Assembly: GCA_039812685.1 (NCBI GenBank)
Contig: JBDIBB010000028.1
Coordinates: 1-37,156, forward strand
Direction of reading: 5' to 3'
DNA from: JBDIBB01 sp039812685
GTDB taxonomy: Bacteria > Acidobacteriota > Vicinamibacteria > Vicinamibacterales > JAFNAJ01
DNA: 37,156 nucleotides
Below the pieces are notes generated by a model. It saw only the letters and a list, made by a program, of their open reading frames with translations. It did no database searches and had not been told where the DNA came from. Below are positions 8,142-16,054 of the stretch, in pieces. The translations under genes were made by a program, and so were the position numbers. The number at the start of each line of letters is the position of its first letter. Position 1 is the stretch's first letter.

Positions 8142-8223
8142 GCCCGCCGGCGCGCGGACCGCTCGCGAGCGCCGTCGCCAACGCCGTCGTTCGTCGGCCC
8201 GGCCGGAGGGCGGGCGGCAGCGG

Positions 8224-9228
8224 TCACTCCTGCGTCTTCCACGCGATCCGGTCGAAGGCCACGGTTTCGGCGGCGCGCCCGGTGACGTGCGCGATGATCT
8301 GCCGCGCGTGGAAACGGCCGTTCTCGATGAACCAGCGGCTGGTCTGCAGTCCGCCGCACACGGTGCCGGCGAGATAGACGCCCGGGCGGGTGGTCTCGAA
8401 CGTCACCGGATCGAACACCGGCGTCCGGAACTCGTCGCCGCCGATCTCGAGGCCCAACTCCTCGAGCAGCGTGTAGTCGGGCCGATAGCCCGTGAGCGCC
8501 AGGACCCAGTCGTTGGCCAGTTCGCGTTGGCCGTCAGGCGTGCGCACGACGATGGCCGACGCCCGGATCTCGGCGACCGTCGTGTCGAAGAACGCGCGGA
8601 TGCTTCCCTCGCGGATCCGGTTCTCGAGATCGGGCCTGATCCAGTACTTCACCTTGTCGGACACGGACGGCCCGCGCACGACGAGCGTCACCTCGGCGCC
8701 GTGCCGATGGCAGTCGAGCGCCGCCTTGGCCGCGGAGTTCTTCGCGCCGACGATGGCGACCCTCTGCCCGACGTAGGCGTAAGGCTCGCGGTAGTAGTGG
8801 GTCACGTTCGGCAGATCTTCCCCGGGCACGCCCAGCAGGTTGGGCACGTCGTAGAAGCCCACGGCCACCACCACGTGCCGCGCGGCGTGTTCGCCGCGGC
8901 CCGTGCACACCGTGAAGCGGCCACGCTCACCGCGCAGCCCGGTGACGCGTTCGTAGAGGCGCACGTCGAGGCCCTCGCGCGCGGCAACGCAACGGTAGTA
9001 CTCGAGGCCTTCCTCGCGCGTCGGCTTGTAGCCGCGCACGGGAAAAGGATGACCGCCGATCTCGATGAGATCCGGGGTTGAGAAGAACTCCATGCGCGCC
9101 GGATAGCCGACGATGGAGTTCACCAGCGCGCCCTTGTCGATGACGAGGGCGGAGAGACCCGCGCGCCTGGCCTCGATGGCGCACGCCAGGCCGACCGGGC
9201 CGGCGCCGATGACGATGACGTCGTGCAT
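8224..9228 (-). CDS. ypdA: YpdA-family flavoprotein (putative bacillithiol disulfide reductase)
   Basis: A 334-residue pyridine-nucleotide-disulfide-fold protein. The FAD motif VIGAGPVGLACAIEA is at 6-20, then the family-specific 'ALVNSIVGYPARMEFFSTPDL'-like stretch, an NADPH-binding region near VGAKNSAAKAAL, and the C-terminal block GVYLAGTVCGG...FIENGRFHA. Like YpdA/Bdr it lacks the CxxC redox pair of thioredoxin reductase. In Firmicutes YpdA reduces oxidised bacillithiol with NADPH. The start was set at the ATG directly before the beta strand (9228), because an upstream extension to 9324 is Arg/Pro-rich and unlike the family. The gene converges with galK and diverges from the zinc-ribbon gene at 9392. 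No bsh biosynthesis genes are in the window. Confidence 0.82.
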   Translation of the reverse strand: MHDVIVIGAGPVGLACAIEARRAGLSALVIDKGALVNSIVGYPARMEFFSTPDLIEIGGHPFPVRGYKPTREEGLEYYRCVAAREGLDVRLYERVTGLRGERGRFTVCTGRGEHAARHVVVAVGFYDVPNLLGVPGEDLPNVTHYYREPYAYVGQRVAIVGAKNSAAKAALDCHRHGAEVTLVVRGPSVSDKVKYWIRPDLENRIREGSIRAFFDTTVAEIRASAIVVRTPDGQRELANDWVLALTGYRPDYTLLEELGLEIGGDEFRTPVFDPVTFETTRPGVYLAGTVCGGLQTSRWFIENGRFHARQIIAHVTGRAAETVAFDRIAWKTQE

Positions 9229-9379
9229 CCATGCACTGTGCCACGAGACCGAGGCCGCCGTCACGCGAGGCCCGGCGCCGGGCCCGGCCAGCGATCGCGG
9301 CGGCCGCGGAGGCTTCACGCGCATCCGCGGGCGTGGCTTCGATGTTGCCAGAGCGCAGCCCGCGCCACGCGACTCGGGT

Positions 9380-9385
9380 TACGAT
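9380..9385 (+). promoter_or_regulatory. -10-like hexamer (TACGAT) for a probable leaderless transcript
   Basis: TACGAT ends exactly six bases before the ATG of the gene at 9392, so a transcript starting at the usual distance would begin at or next to the start codon. No ribosome binding site is visible and no -35 box is clear. The same spacing is seen at 13890-13895. Confidence 0.35.
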
Positions 9386-9391
9386 TCCCCC

Positions 9392-9799
9392 ATGGCGATC
9401 GACGAGCGAGCCTTCTTCACCGAGACGCCGCAGACGCGGCCTGGCCGTTACCAGTGTCCCAGGTGCCGGCGCACCGGCGACTACGACGTGCGCTGGGTGC
9501 GGCGGTCGAAGAAGGATCGGCTCCCGGCCGGCGCGGACGAACGCGACCGCGCGAAGTTCGCGAAGCTGCGCGACTACCTCCTGCGCGTCGACGACGAGGT
9601 CACCTGCAGGACGTGCGGGAAGCGTTTCGAGATTCCTTCCCAGCACTCGCTCGTCTTCGTCGATCAGCTCGAGGGACTGCCCGACGACGCGGAGTTGGAT
9701 CGGGAGATTCGCCTTGCGGCCGGTGAGGACGAGGCGACGCCGGCGAGCCGGCCGCCGTTGCCGGCCCGCTTCACGCGTCGATCGACGGGCTGGAAGTAG
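9392..9799 (+). CDS. Small zinc-ribbon protein, function unknown
   Basis: A 135-residue soluble protein with four cysteines in two CxxC pairs (CPRC near residue 23 and CRTCGK near 72) that would form one zinc ribbon interrupted by a charged insert of about 45 residues rich in Lys, Arg and Asp. The C-terminal third is acidic and then Pro/Arg-rich and looks disordered. I do not recognise a named family. The ATG at 9392 was chosen because everything upstream is low-quality frame and because of the -10-like hexamer directly before it. It is convergent with the PAP2 phosphatase and separated from it by a strong hairpin. Confidence 0.6.
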   Translation: MAIDERAFFTETPQTRPGRYQCPRCRRTGDYDVRWVRRSKKDRLPAGADERDRAKFAKLRDYLLRVDDEVTCRTCGKRFEIPSQHSLVFVDQLEGLPDDAELDREIRLAAGEDEATPASRPPLPARFTRRSTGWK

Positions 9800-9819
9800 G
9801 TCCGGCGGTCGGCCCGGCG

Positions 9820-9855
9820 GCCGCTGGCGAGCCACGCCGGTGTGGCGCCGGCGGC
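9820..9855. terminator. Bidirectional hairpin between convergent genes
   Basis: Arms GCCGCTGGCG (9820-9829) and CGCCGGCGGC (9846-9855) pair over ten positions with one G-T(U) pair, and an inner CCAC/GTGG stem (9832-9835, 9842-9845) continues it with a two-base bulge and a six-base loop. It sits between the convergent stops at 9799 and 9890. There is no T-run, so it would act as a non-canonical terminator or 3' end stabiliser. Confidence 0.5.
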
Positions 9856-9889
9856 GCGGCGCCCGCCCCTGCGTGCGGCAGCTCCCGGA

Positions 9890-10771
9890 TCAGCGGCTGG
9901 GAACCACGACGCCCTGGATGCCCACTCCGCCCGGCGTCACGGCCGGGCCGAGGTGCACGCGATACCCGCCGCGCCCGAGCGCGATCGTCCGTCCTCCGGC
10001 CACGCCGACGGCGGCACCGAAGAGCACGTCGCTGAGGTAGTGCCGGTTGTGCGCGATGCGCGCGGCGGCCACGTAACTCGCCAGGGTGTAGGCCGGCACG
10101 CCCACCTTCCAGCCGTAAGCCTGCTGGATGATGGTGGCGGTGGCGAAGGCGCTTGCCGAGTGCCCTGACGGGAACGAGAACCGCGTGCCGTCCGGACGCC
10201 TGCGGTTCGCGGTCACCTTCATCGTCTGCACCCAGGCCTGGCTCACCACGTTCGCGCGGAAGGCGTCCATGGCGACTCGCGCCAGCTTCGGGTGATTCGC
10301 GGTGCGCGCGCCGAAGTAGACCGCCAGTGCCCCGCCGGCCTGCACCGCGAAGGTTCCGAAGATGTTGCCCGGCTGCAGGAAGTCATCGAACCGCTTGTCG
10401 CGCTGCAGCGCCTTCAGCGTCTCCTCGTCGCGGAGACGTCCCACGCTCGCCACGCCAAGGCCGATGCCCATGACGTTGACGGTGTCGAAGGAGACCGACC
10501 GCCAGACGTCGTGAGGCAGTCCCGCCAGGGCGGCCCCGAACGACGGCATGACCGGTTCGGTCGATGGTCGCGATGCCTGGACGGTGGCCTCGGGCGTGGC
10601 GCCAGGTGTTGTCGGCTCAGGCGTCTGCTGCGGTGACTCGACGAGTGGGGTGACAGCGGCCTGCGACGTGGCACTGACGGCGGCCGGTTCGGGCGGATCG
10701 GCCGTCGCCAAGCCTGTGCACGCGAACTGAATCGTCAGTGCCGCCGCAAGAATCCCGACCCCGTGTCTCAT
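9890..10771 (-). CDS. Exported PAP2-superfamily phosphatase
   Basis: A 293-residue protein with an N-terminal signal peptide (about 1-24), a Pro/Thr/Ala/Glu-rich linker (25-75) and a PAP2 domain. All three phosphatase motifs are present: K185-x6-RP (KVTANRRRP), PSGH (201-204) and R-x5-H-x3-D (R238, H244, D248). These residues form the phospho-histidine site of membrane-associated lipid phosphatases and undecaprenyl-pyrophosphate phosphatases; the real substrate is not evident. The start at 10771 was chosen because it begins the signal peptide; an upstream extension to 10912 has no such logic. The gene stands alone, convergent with the zinc-ribbon gene. Confidence 0.83.
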   Translation of the reverse strand: MRHGVGILAAALTIQFACTGLATADPPEPAAVSATSQAAVTPLVESPQQTPEPTTPGATPEATVQASRPSTEPVMPSFGAALAGLPHDVWRSVSFDTVNVMGIGLGVASVGRLRDEETLKALQRDKRFDDFLQPGNIFGTFAVQAGGALAVYFGARTANHPKLARVAMDAFRANVVSQAWVQTMKVTANRRRPDGTRFSFPSGHSASAFATATIIQQAYGWKVGVPAYTLASYVAAARIAHNRHYLSDVLFGAAVGVAGGRTIALGRGGYRVHLGPAVTPGGVGIQGVVVPSR

Positions 10772-11175
10772 CACCGCTTCCCGCCGGACGTGGCGCCGGC
10801 CGTTCCCTGACCCTTCCATCGGAACACACACGACCCCGACGCTCCCCGGGTTCACCAGGCCAGCTCGCGGAAACGCCTGCCCGTGCGCACGCCCATCATC
10901 GGAATGGCCCATGGAACCGGGGCCGCCATCTTACCAAATGACAGGCTCTTCCATCCGACGACGATCGGGGCTGGTTGGCCGGGGTCGAGGCCGCGAGATG
11001 GCCGGCACGCAAGCAAACGGACGAGTTGGCCCTCCTGCTGGCCGTGCCGTCGGATCGTCGCCGTGCGCACCGCCAGCAGCCCGGCACGGTTCGCACGCGT
11101 CGCAGGCCCACACGGCGGCACCAGGGGACCAACGGCGTCCACCGCACGCGCGGTCCGGTGTCGGCGTGGTCACGC
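10772..11175. other. 404-base intergenic region, no gene seen
   Basis: This stretch lies upstream of the PAP2 gene and downstream of treZ. Several open frames cross it on both strands, but all are Arg/Pro/Gly-rich, overlap one another and have no ribosome site or recognisable domain. It should hold the PAP2 promoter; I could not pick a convincing one. A loose inverted repeat CGGCACG/CGTGCCG (11003-11009, 11043-11049) has a long loop and was not given weight. Confidence 0.4.
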
Positions 11176-13023
11176 TCAACCGGCCTGCAGTACCAGCACC
11201 TGGCCAGCCGAGAGCGCAAGTCGCGGCGAGCCGGTGCGATCGCCGGCCGGCGGGATCGTCACGCCGCCGGGCCCCGCCCACCGGATGTCGGCCGAGTCGA
11301 GCAGGATCTTCCACTGCCGGTGGGCGGAAGGCATCTCCATCGCCGCCGCGCCGAAGGCGAGCATCACCAGAACGAGGCTGCCGGGCGCGCGGCGCTCGAC
11401 GATCAGCGCGTCATCGGCCGGGCGGCTGACGCGGCATCGCGCGGGATCCAGCAGCGCCAGCGCGGGTACCGATCGCCGCAGCCGCAACAGCTCGCGATGG
11501 AACTCCAGCAGCGCCCGATGCGGGTGAACGGCGGCCAGGTCATGGTCCAGGATGCAACGATCGAACGTGCGCTCGGCCTGCGGGTCCGGCGCCTCGCCGC
11601 GCCACGCGAAGGCGGCGAACTCCTCGCGGCGGCCACGGCGCACGGCCTCGACGAGATCCGGATCGGAGTGGCTCACGAAGTAGAGGAACGGTGCGGGATC
11701 GCCGCACTCCTGCCCCATGAACAGCAGCGGGACGTACGGCGCCAGCAGCGCCGCCGCCGACGCGAGCTTCTGGTGTTCGAAGCCCACGAGCTGCCCAAGC
11801 CGTTCGCCCAGCATCCGGTTGCCCACCTGGTCGTGGTTCTGCGCGCACACGACGAAGCGCGATCCCGGGATGCCGCGCGAGGGCGTCCCGTGAACACGCC
11901 CGCGGAACCGCGAGTGCTGTCCCGTGTAGACGAACCCCTGCTCGAAGGCGAGCGCCAGGTGGTCGGGCCCGTCGAAGTCCTGGTAGTAGCCGATCCGTTC
12001 GTGGGTGAGCCTGGCGTGCAGCGCGTGATGGAAGTCGTCGCTCCACTGCGCGTCCACGCCGAGGCCATCGGCCTCGACCGGCGTGATGAGACGTGCGTCG
12101 TTGTCGTCGCTCTCGGCGATCGCGTGCACGTGCCGGTCCGGCGCCGCCTCGTGCACGGCGTCGACGATCTCGGTCAGGACGTGTCGCGGTGATGCGTCGA
12201 AGATGCTGTGCACGGCGTCGAGCCGCAGCCCATCGAGGTGGAAATCGTGAATCCAGCGCCGCGCGTTCTCGACGAAGAAGTGGCGGATCGGCCCGCTCCG
12301 CGGGCCGTCGAAGTCCAGGGCCTGCCCCCAGGGCGTCTGGTATCGGTCGGTGAAGTAGGGTCCGAAGTGCGCCAGGTGGTTCCCTTCGGGCCCCAGGTGG
12401 TTGTAGACGACGTCGAGCAGGACCGAGAGGCCCGCGGCGTGCGCGGCGTCGACGAGCCGCTTCAGCCCGTCCGGCCCGCCGTAGGAGTGCTGCACCGCGA
12501 AGGGGTACACGCCGTCGTATCCCCAGTTGCGCGCGCCCGGGAACTGGGCCACGGGCATGAGCTCGATGGCGGTGACGCCGAGTTCGCGCAGCGCGGGCAG
12601 ATGCGGGTGAATCGCATCGAACGTGCCGTCGCGGGTGAAGGTGCCCACGTGCAGCTCGTAGATGACCAGATCCTCGCGGGCGTGCCCGCGCCAGGCCGCA
12701 TCGCTCCAGGCGAACCGCTCATCGATCACGGCCGATGGACCGTGCACGCCATCGGGCTGGTGCGCGGACGCCGGATCGGGGAACTCATCACCGTCATCGA
12801 GCCTGTAGCGGTAGCGCGTGCCGGGACCGGCGCCGTCGACCTCGCCCGCGAAGTAGCCGTCGCCTTCCGGTGCGAGCGCGACGAGACGGGCGCCGGGGCC
12901 GACGAGGTGGACGTGAACCGCCTGCGCGCGGGGGGCCCACACGCGGAAGAACGTGCCGCGACCGTCCAGGCAGCAGGCCCCGAGCGGCCGCCGGACAACG
13001 GTTCCGCGCGTCGTGCCGGCCAT
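11176..13023 (-). CDS. treZ: Malto-oligosyltrehalose trehalohydrolase
   Basis: A 615-residue GH13 enzyme that releases trehalose from maltooligosyl-trehalose made by TreY. An N-terminal beta-sandwich (about 1-105) precedes the (beta/alpha)8 barrel. Catalytic residues are visible: nucleophile D269 in GLRLDAVH, acid/base E304 in IAESDDND, and transition-state D398 in QNHDQVGN. The TreZ-type stretch FMGQECGDPAPFLYFVSHSD distinguishes it from branching enzyme and glycogen debranching enzymes (most TreZ have E-W where this has C-G). A short C-terminal beta domain ends it. TAGACT nine bases before the ATG (13033-13038, minus strand) may be the -10 element. No treY, treX/glgX or treS lies next to it, which is unusual for treZ. 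Confidence 0.92.
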   Translation of the reverse strand: MAGTTRGTVVRRPLGACCLDGRGTFFRVWAPRAQAVHVHLVGPGARLVALAPEGDGYFAGEVDGAGPGTRYRYRLDDGDEFPDPASAHQPDGVHGPSAVIDERFAWSDAAWRGHAREDLVIYELHVGTFTRDGTFDAIHPHLPALRELGVTAIELMPVAQFPGARNWGYDGVYPFAVQHSYGGPDGLKRLVDAAHAAGLSVLLDVVYNHLGPEGNHLAHFGPYFTDRYQTPWGQALDFDGPRSGPIRHFFVENARRWIHDFHLDGLRLDAVHSIFDASPRHVLTEIVDAVHEAAPDRHVHAIAESDDNDARLITPVEADGLGVDAQWSDDFHHALHARLTHERIGYYQDFDGPDHLALAFEQGFVYTGQHSRFRGRVHGTPSRGIPGSRFVVCAQNHDQVGNRMLGERLGQLVGFEHQKLASAAALLAPYVPLLFMGQECGDPAPFLYFVSHSDPDLVEAVRRGRREEFAAFAWRGEAPDPQAERTFDRCILDHDLAAVHPHRALLEFHRELLRLRRSVPALALLDPARCRVSRPADDALIVERRAPGSLVLVMLAFGAAAMEMPSAHRQWKILLDSADIRWAGPGGVTIPPAGDRTGSPRLALSAGQVLVLQAG

Positions 13024-13302
13024 GGATGCGCCAGTCTATCCCGTGAACTGCGAACATGGCGCCGTGACCCGCCGCGGCGCGACCCTCTGCTGCCGCGTGC
13101 TGGCCGCCGCCACGACGATCGCGCCACCCGCTGCCGTAGAGTCGCAGGCGGCGAATCGACGCCGGGCGCGTGTGGCACCTGCGCTTCGACCGCCAGGACT
13201 GGCAGGCGCCGCGCAGACCACGCGTCCAACGGGCGGGCGCATCGTGTGCGCATGGGGGCGACCGCCTGGCGCGTCGCGTCACGTGCCGGCAGCGCGCGGC
13301 GG
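13024..13302. other. Intergenic region between divergent genes, no gene seen
   Basis: The region separates treZ (leftward) from the small winged-helix-like gene (rightward). Apart from the treZ -10 candidate at 13033-13038 and the promoter starting at 13303, nothing coding is convincing: the frames crossing it are Arg-rich, lack ribosome sites and overlap on both strands. Confidence 0.4.
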
Positions 13303-13331
13303 TTGACAGAGGGCGCCGGGAACGCTACGGT
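13303..13331 (+). promoter_or_regulatory. Near-consensus sigma-70 promoter
   Basis: A perfect -35 box TTGACA (13303-13308) is followed by a 17-base spacer and TACGGT as -10 (13326-13331). It lies 36 bases before the ATG of the small gene at 13368, which also has a strong AGGAGG ribosome site. It is the only full two-box consensus promoter I noticed in the window. Confidence 0.6.
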
Positions 13332-13367
13332 GGGATACGACTGAGCAGCCCCCGAAGGAGGGAGAGC

Positions 13368-13703
13368 ATGACGCCTTCCTATGCGCCAACGGATCGGCTG
13401 AGTTCGTCACCAGTACGCGCGCTGCTGCCGCCTGACGCCGCATCGCTTGCCGCGTCATTCACCGCGTCGCGGCTGGCTCTTCCCACGGATCGCCGCCGGA
13501 ACCCGCTCTGGCGCGCCCGCCTTGTCGATCGCGCACGCGCCGAGTTCCTCGAGTTGCCCGGCATGTACCTCACGCTCCCGCAGGCCCAGCGTCTGTTCGG
13601 GCTGCGGCGCGACATCTGCGAGCGCGTCCTCGAGACGCTGGTGCACGAAGGTTTCCTGCACGCGCCGGATCCCGGCGTCTACACCCGCACCCGTTGCGTG
13701 TGA
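13368..13703 (+). CDS. Small protein with a winged-helix-like C-terminal half
   Basis: A 111-residue soluble protein. The first 55 residues are Ala/Ser/Pro-rich and probably flexible. The second half reads as a compact helix-turn-helix with wing: 'EFLELPGMYLTLPQAQRLFGL' then 'CERVLETLVHEGFLHAPDPGVYTR', where the recognition helix is followed by a beta wing carrying Gly and Arg. Similar short proteins are, from memory, common in Acidobacteriota and deltaproteobacteria without assigned function. A near-perfect ribosome site (AGGAGG at 13356-13361, seven bases upstream) and the consensus promoter at 13303 suggest strong expression. DNA binding is inferred from fold pattern only. Confidence 0.7.
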   Translation: MTPSYAPTDRLSSSPVRALLPPDAASLAASFTASRLALPTDRRRNPLWRARLVDRARAEFLELPGMYLTLPQAQRLFGLRRDICERVLETLVHEGFLHAPDPGVYTRTRCV

Positions 13704-13889
13704 CTGTCGCTCCCACGATCCCGCCGCGCGGCCGGACGGCGCGCGGCGGCCCGGCAGACCGCCCGGGCGCGTCGGGCTCGAATCGACGCGCCCGTCGTCT
13801 GGTCACGCCGCGGGCAGCGCCTCCCGGGGTAGCGGCCGTTGCCGCGGCCCGCATGCCGCCGCGCGAGTCGGAAGCGGGTACTGGCGGGG

Positions 13890-13895
13890 TACACT
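13890..13895 (+). promoter_or_regulatory. -10-like hexamer (TACACT) for a probable leaderless transcript
   Basis: TACACT ends six bases before the ATG at 13902, the same spacing as at 9380-9385. A transcript starting seven bases after the hexamer would begin with the A of the start codon. No ribosome site and no clear -35 box are visible. Confidence 0.4.
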
Positions 13896-13901
13896 GAGGC
13901 C

Positions 13902-14975
13902 ATGACCCACATCGACGCGACTGCCGGCGGCCACGTGGAACTCGGCCTCGACACCTTCGGCGACGTAACGGCCGGGCCCGATGGCCGTCCGCTCCACCAC
14001 GCGCAGGTGCTGCGCGACGTGGTCGAGGAAGGCGTCCTGGCCGATCGGCTCGGGCTGCACTTCTTCGGCATCGGCGAGCACCACCGGCCCGACTTCGCCG
14101 TGTCGGCGCCCGAGGTGGTGCTGGCGGCCATCGCCGGTCGCACCGAGCGCATCCACCTGGGATCGGCCGTGACGGTGTTGAGTTCCGACGATCCGGTGCG
14201 CGTCTACCAGCGCTTCTCGACGCTCGATGCGCTCTCGCGGGGCCGCGCCGAGGTGATCCTCGGCCGCGGCTCGTTCACCGAGTCGTTTCCGCTCTTCGGC
14301 TACGACATGCGCCAGTACACGGAACTGTTCGAGGAGAAGCTCGACCTGTTCGCGGCGTTGCGGGACGAGCAGCCGGTAACGTGGTCCGGACGCACCCGCG
14401 CGCCGCTGGTGGACCAGGTGGTGCATCCGCCCATCGAGCACGGCCGGCTGCGCGCGTGGGTGGGCGTAGGCGGCAGCCCCGAATCGGTGGTGCGGGCCGC
14501 GCGCCACGGGTTTCCGCTGATGCTGGCGATCATCGGGGGCCACCCGGCGCGTTTCTCGTCACTGGTCGATCTCTACCATCGCACGCTCGACGGGCTGGGA
14601 CAGCCGCGGCTCCCGGTTGGCGCGCACTCGCCCGGGCACGTCGCGGACACCGACGAACTGGCGCGCGAGCAGTTGTGGCCGCACTACGCGGCCCTGATGA
14701 GCCGCATCGGCGCCGAGCGCGGCTGGCCGCCACTCACCCGCGCGCACTACGAGCGCGAGGCCGGACCTGACGGCGCGCTGATGGTGGGTGCGCCCGACAC
14801 CGTCGCGCGGAAGGTGGCCGCGGCCGTGCGTGCCCTCGGCCTCTCGCGGTTCGATCTGAAGTACAGCAGCGGCACCCTGTCGCACGACGCCCTGATGCGC
14901 AGCATCGAACTCTATGCGACGCAGGTGGCGCCGCGCGTGCAGGAACTGCTGCGGGCGGCACCGGTCCCGCGGTGA
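13902..14975 (+). CDS. Luciferase-like (LLM class) flavin-dependent oxidoreductase
   Basis: A 357-residue protein of the bacterial luciferase/F420-dependent reductase superfamily. The N-terminal strand ELGLDTFGD, the loop FFGIGEHHRPDFAVSAPEV (about 49-67), the TERIHLGSAVTVLSSDDPVRVYQRF block and the stretch LSRGRAEVILGRGS are characteristic. The C-terminal part has GAPDTVARKV, another family hallmark near the flavin phosphate site. These enzymes use FMN or F420 with an unknown organic substrate; the exact reaction cannot be told from sequence. Length is normal. It converges with the alpha/beta hydrolase gene; no partner flavin reductase is adjacent. Confidence 0.85.
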   Translation: MTHIDATAGGHVELGLDTFGDVTAGPDGRPLHHAQVLRDVVEEGVLADRLGLHFFGIGEHHRPDFAVSAPEVVLAAIAGRTERIHLGSAVTVLSSDDPVRVYQRFSTLDALSRGRAEVILGRGSFTESFPLFGYDMRQYTELFEEKLDLFAALRDEQPVTWSGRTRAPLVDQVVHPPIEHGRLRAWVGVGGSPESVVRAARHGFPLMLAIIGGHPARFSSLVDLYHRTLDGLGQPRLPVGAHSPGHVADTDELAREQLWPHYAALMSRIGAERGWPPLTRAHYEREAGPDGALMVGAPDTVARKVAAAVRALGLSRFDLKYSSGTLSHDALMRSIELYATQVAPRVQELLRAAPVPR

Positions 14976-15037
14976 GCGGCGGCGTGCCGCCACGCCTGCC
15001 GTCGACCGGCCCTCGCGATCGCGCGGCGTCCCTCCTC

Positions 15038-15871
15038 TCACGGCCGCCCGGACAGCGACTCGACGAACTCCTCCACGGCCCGCCAGTAGGCAGCCGGATC
15101 CGGCGGATCCACGTCGTTGTGATCGCCGCCGGCGATTGCGTGGAAACGCCTGGGGCCGCGCGCGCTCTCGAACAGCCGCTGTCCGAGCGGGAACGGGATG
15201 ACGCTGTCGCGGTCGCCGTGCATCACCAGCGTGGGCACCTCCACCCGCGCGAGGAACGCCGCCGCGGGGAACCGGTAGCCCGAGAGCCACGAGAGCAGCC
15301 ACAGCGGGCTGCCGGCGAGCACCGATCGCGCGTCGGGGAACCCGGCCTCCAGGATCAGCCCGTCCGGCGCGCGCCGCCTCGCCGCGTACGCCGCCATCAC
15401 GGTCCCGAGCGACCGGCCCCAGTAGACGATCGGTGCCGGCGGGCCGAGGCCGTGGAAGGCATCGAGCGCCGCCTCCACGTCGCGGTAGAGCCCCGCCTCG
15501 GACGGTGAGCCCGTGGAGACGCCATAGCCGCGGTAGTCGATCGCGAACACGGCGTAGCCCCGGCGCCACGCGCGCTCGAGCACGGGCAGCCACATCGAGA
15601 GGTGGCCGCCGTTGCCGTGCAGATAGAACACCGTGGCGCGCGCGCCCTGGCGCGGCATCCACCACGCCCGCACCGTCTCGCCGTCGGCGGTGCGCACGGC
15701 GATGGCCCGGAAGGCGATGCCCGCATCGTCGGGCGTGTCCGGCTCGCCCCGCTCGGGGAAGAACGCCAGGCGCGGCGCCGCCAGCCGCACCGCACCGGCC
15801 AGCACCGCCAGCACCACGACCGCCGCCAGCAGCACGGAGACCATCGTCGACAGGGGCCTCGCCATCGGCAT
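15038..15871 (-). CDS. Membrane-anchored alpha/beta hydrolase (ABHD13/FrsA-like)
   Basis: A 277-residue protein with one N-terminal membrane helix (about 10-32) and an alpha/beta-hydrolase fold. The oxyanion motif YLHGNGGH, the segment IDYRGYGVSTGSPSE, a nucleophile elbow GRSLG (Ser), the acidic residue in HGDRDSVIPF and the histidine in GGDHNDVD give a full catalytic triad. Proteins of this type hydrolyse esters or thioesters; substrate unknown. The start at 15871 puts the helix at the N-terminus, and an ATG at 15913 would add 14 residues. The active site would face the periplasm if the helix is a signal anchor. Confidence 0.8.
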   Translation of the reverse strand: MPMARPLSTMVSVLLAAVVVLAVLAGAVRLAAPRLAFFPERGEPDTPDDAGIAFRAIAVRTADGETVRAWWMPRQGARATVFYLHGNGGHLSMWLPVLERAWRRGYAVFAIDYRGYGVSTGSPSEAGLYRDVEAALDAFHGLGPPAPIVYWGRSLGTVMAAYAARRRAPDGLILEAGFPDARSVLAGSPLWLLSWLSGYRFPAAAFLARVEVPTLVMHGDRDSVIPFPLGQRLFESARGPRRFHAIAGGDHNDVDPPDPAAYWRAVEEFVESLSGRP

Positions 15872-16025
15872 CGCTCGCGTGGTGACTCGCCGGACGGCCG
15901 TGCCTCGAGCCATCCGGCACCGTCGATCCGGACCCGCCAGGATGAAGCCGGCGCGGCGCGAGGGCGATCAGCGGCGCACGGCGCGACGCCAGTATGTTCC
16001 ACCCGCTGGGCCCGCGCCCGTCATG

Positions 16026-16031
16026 TATACT
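16026..16031 (+). promoter_or_regulatory. Candidate -10 element (TATACT) for argG
   Basis: TATACT lies 23 bases before the GTG start of argG in an AT-richer pocket. Transcription would begin near 16038, giving a short 5' leader of about 17 bases. The upstream position for a -35 box reads CCGCTG and is not consensus. I saw no clear ARG-box, but did not score one systematically. Confidence 0.4.
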
Positions 16032-16054
16032 TATGCGCCCTGGAACATAGTTAC

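Noticed and set aside
8160..8171. Palindrome CGCTCGCGAGCG between galK and ypdA
   Set aside because: The self-complementary stem leaves no loop, and no larger nested hairpin forms around it, so I did not call a terminator here.
9229..9324. N-terminal extension of the YpdA-like gene
   Set aside because: Pro/Arg-rich residues before the FAD strand are not found in the family; ATG 9228 fits.
11003..11049. Inverted repeat CGGCACG/CGTGCCG
   Set aside because: Seven-base arms with a loop of over 30 bases are expected by chance at this GC content.
10852..11142. 96-codon minus-strand open frame upstream of PAP2
   Set aside because: No ribosome site, no family similarity, and competing open frames on both strands in the same place.
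15602..16054. N-terminal extension of argG
   Set aside because: The added residues are Arg/His-rich, overlap the divergent hydrolase and have no match to ArgG; the GTG at 16055 gives the family's normal start.
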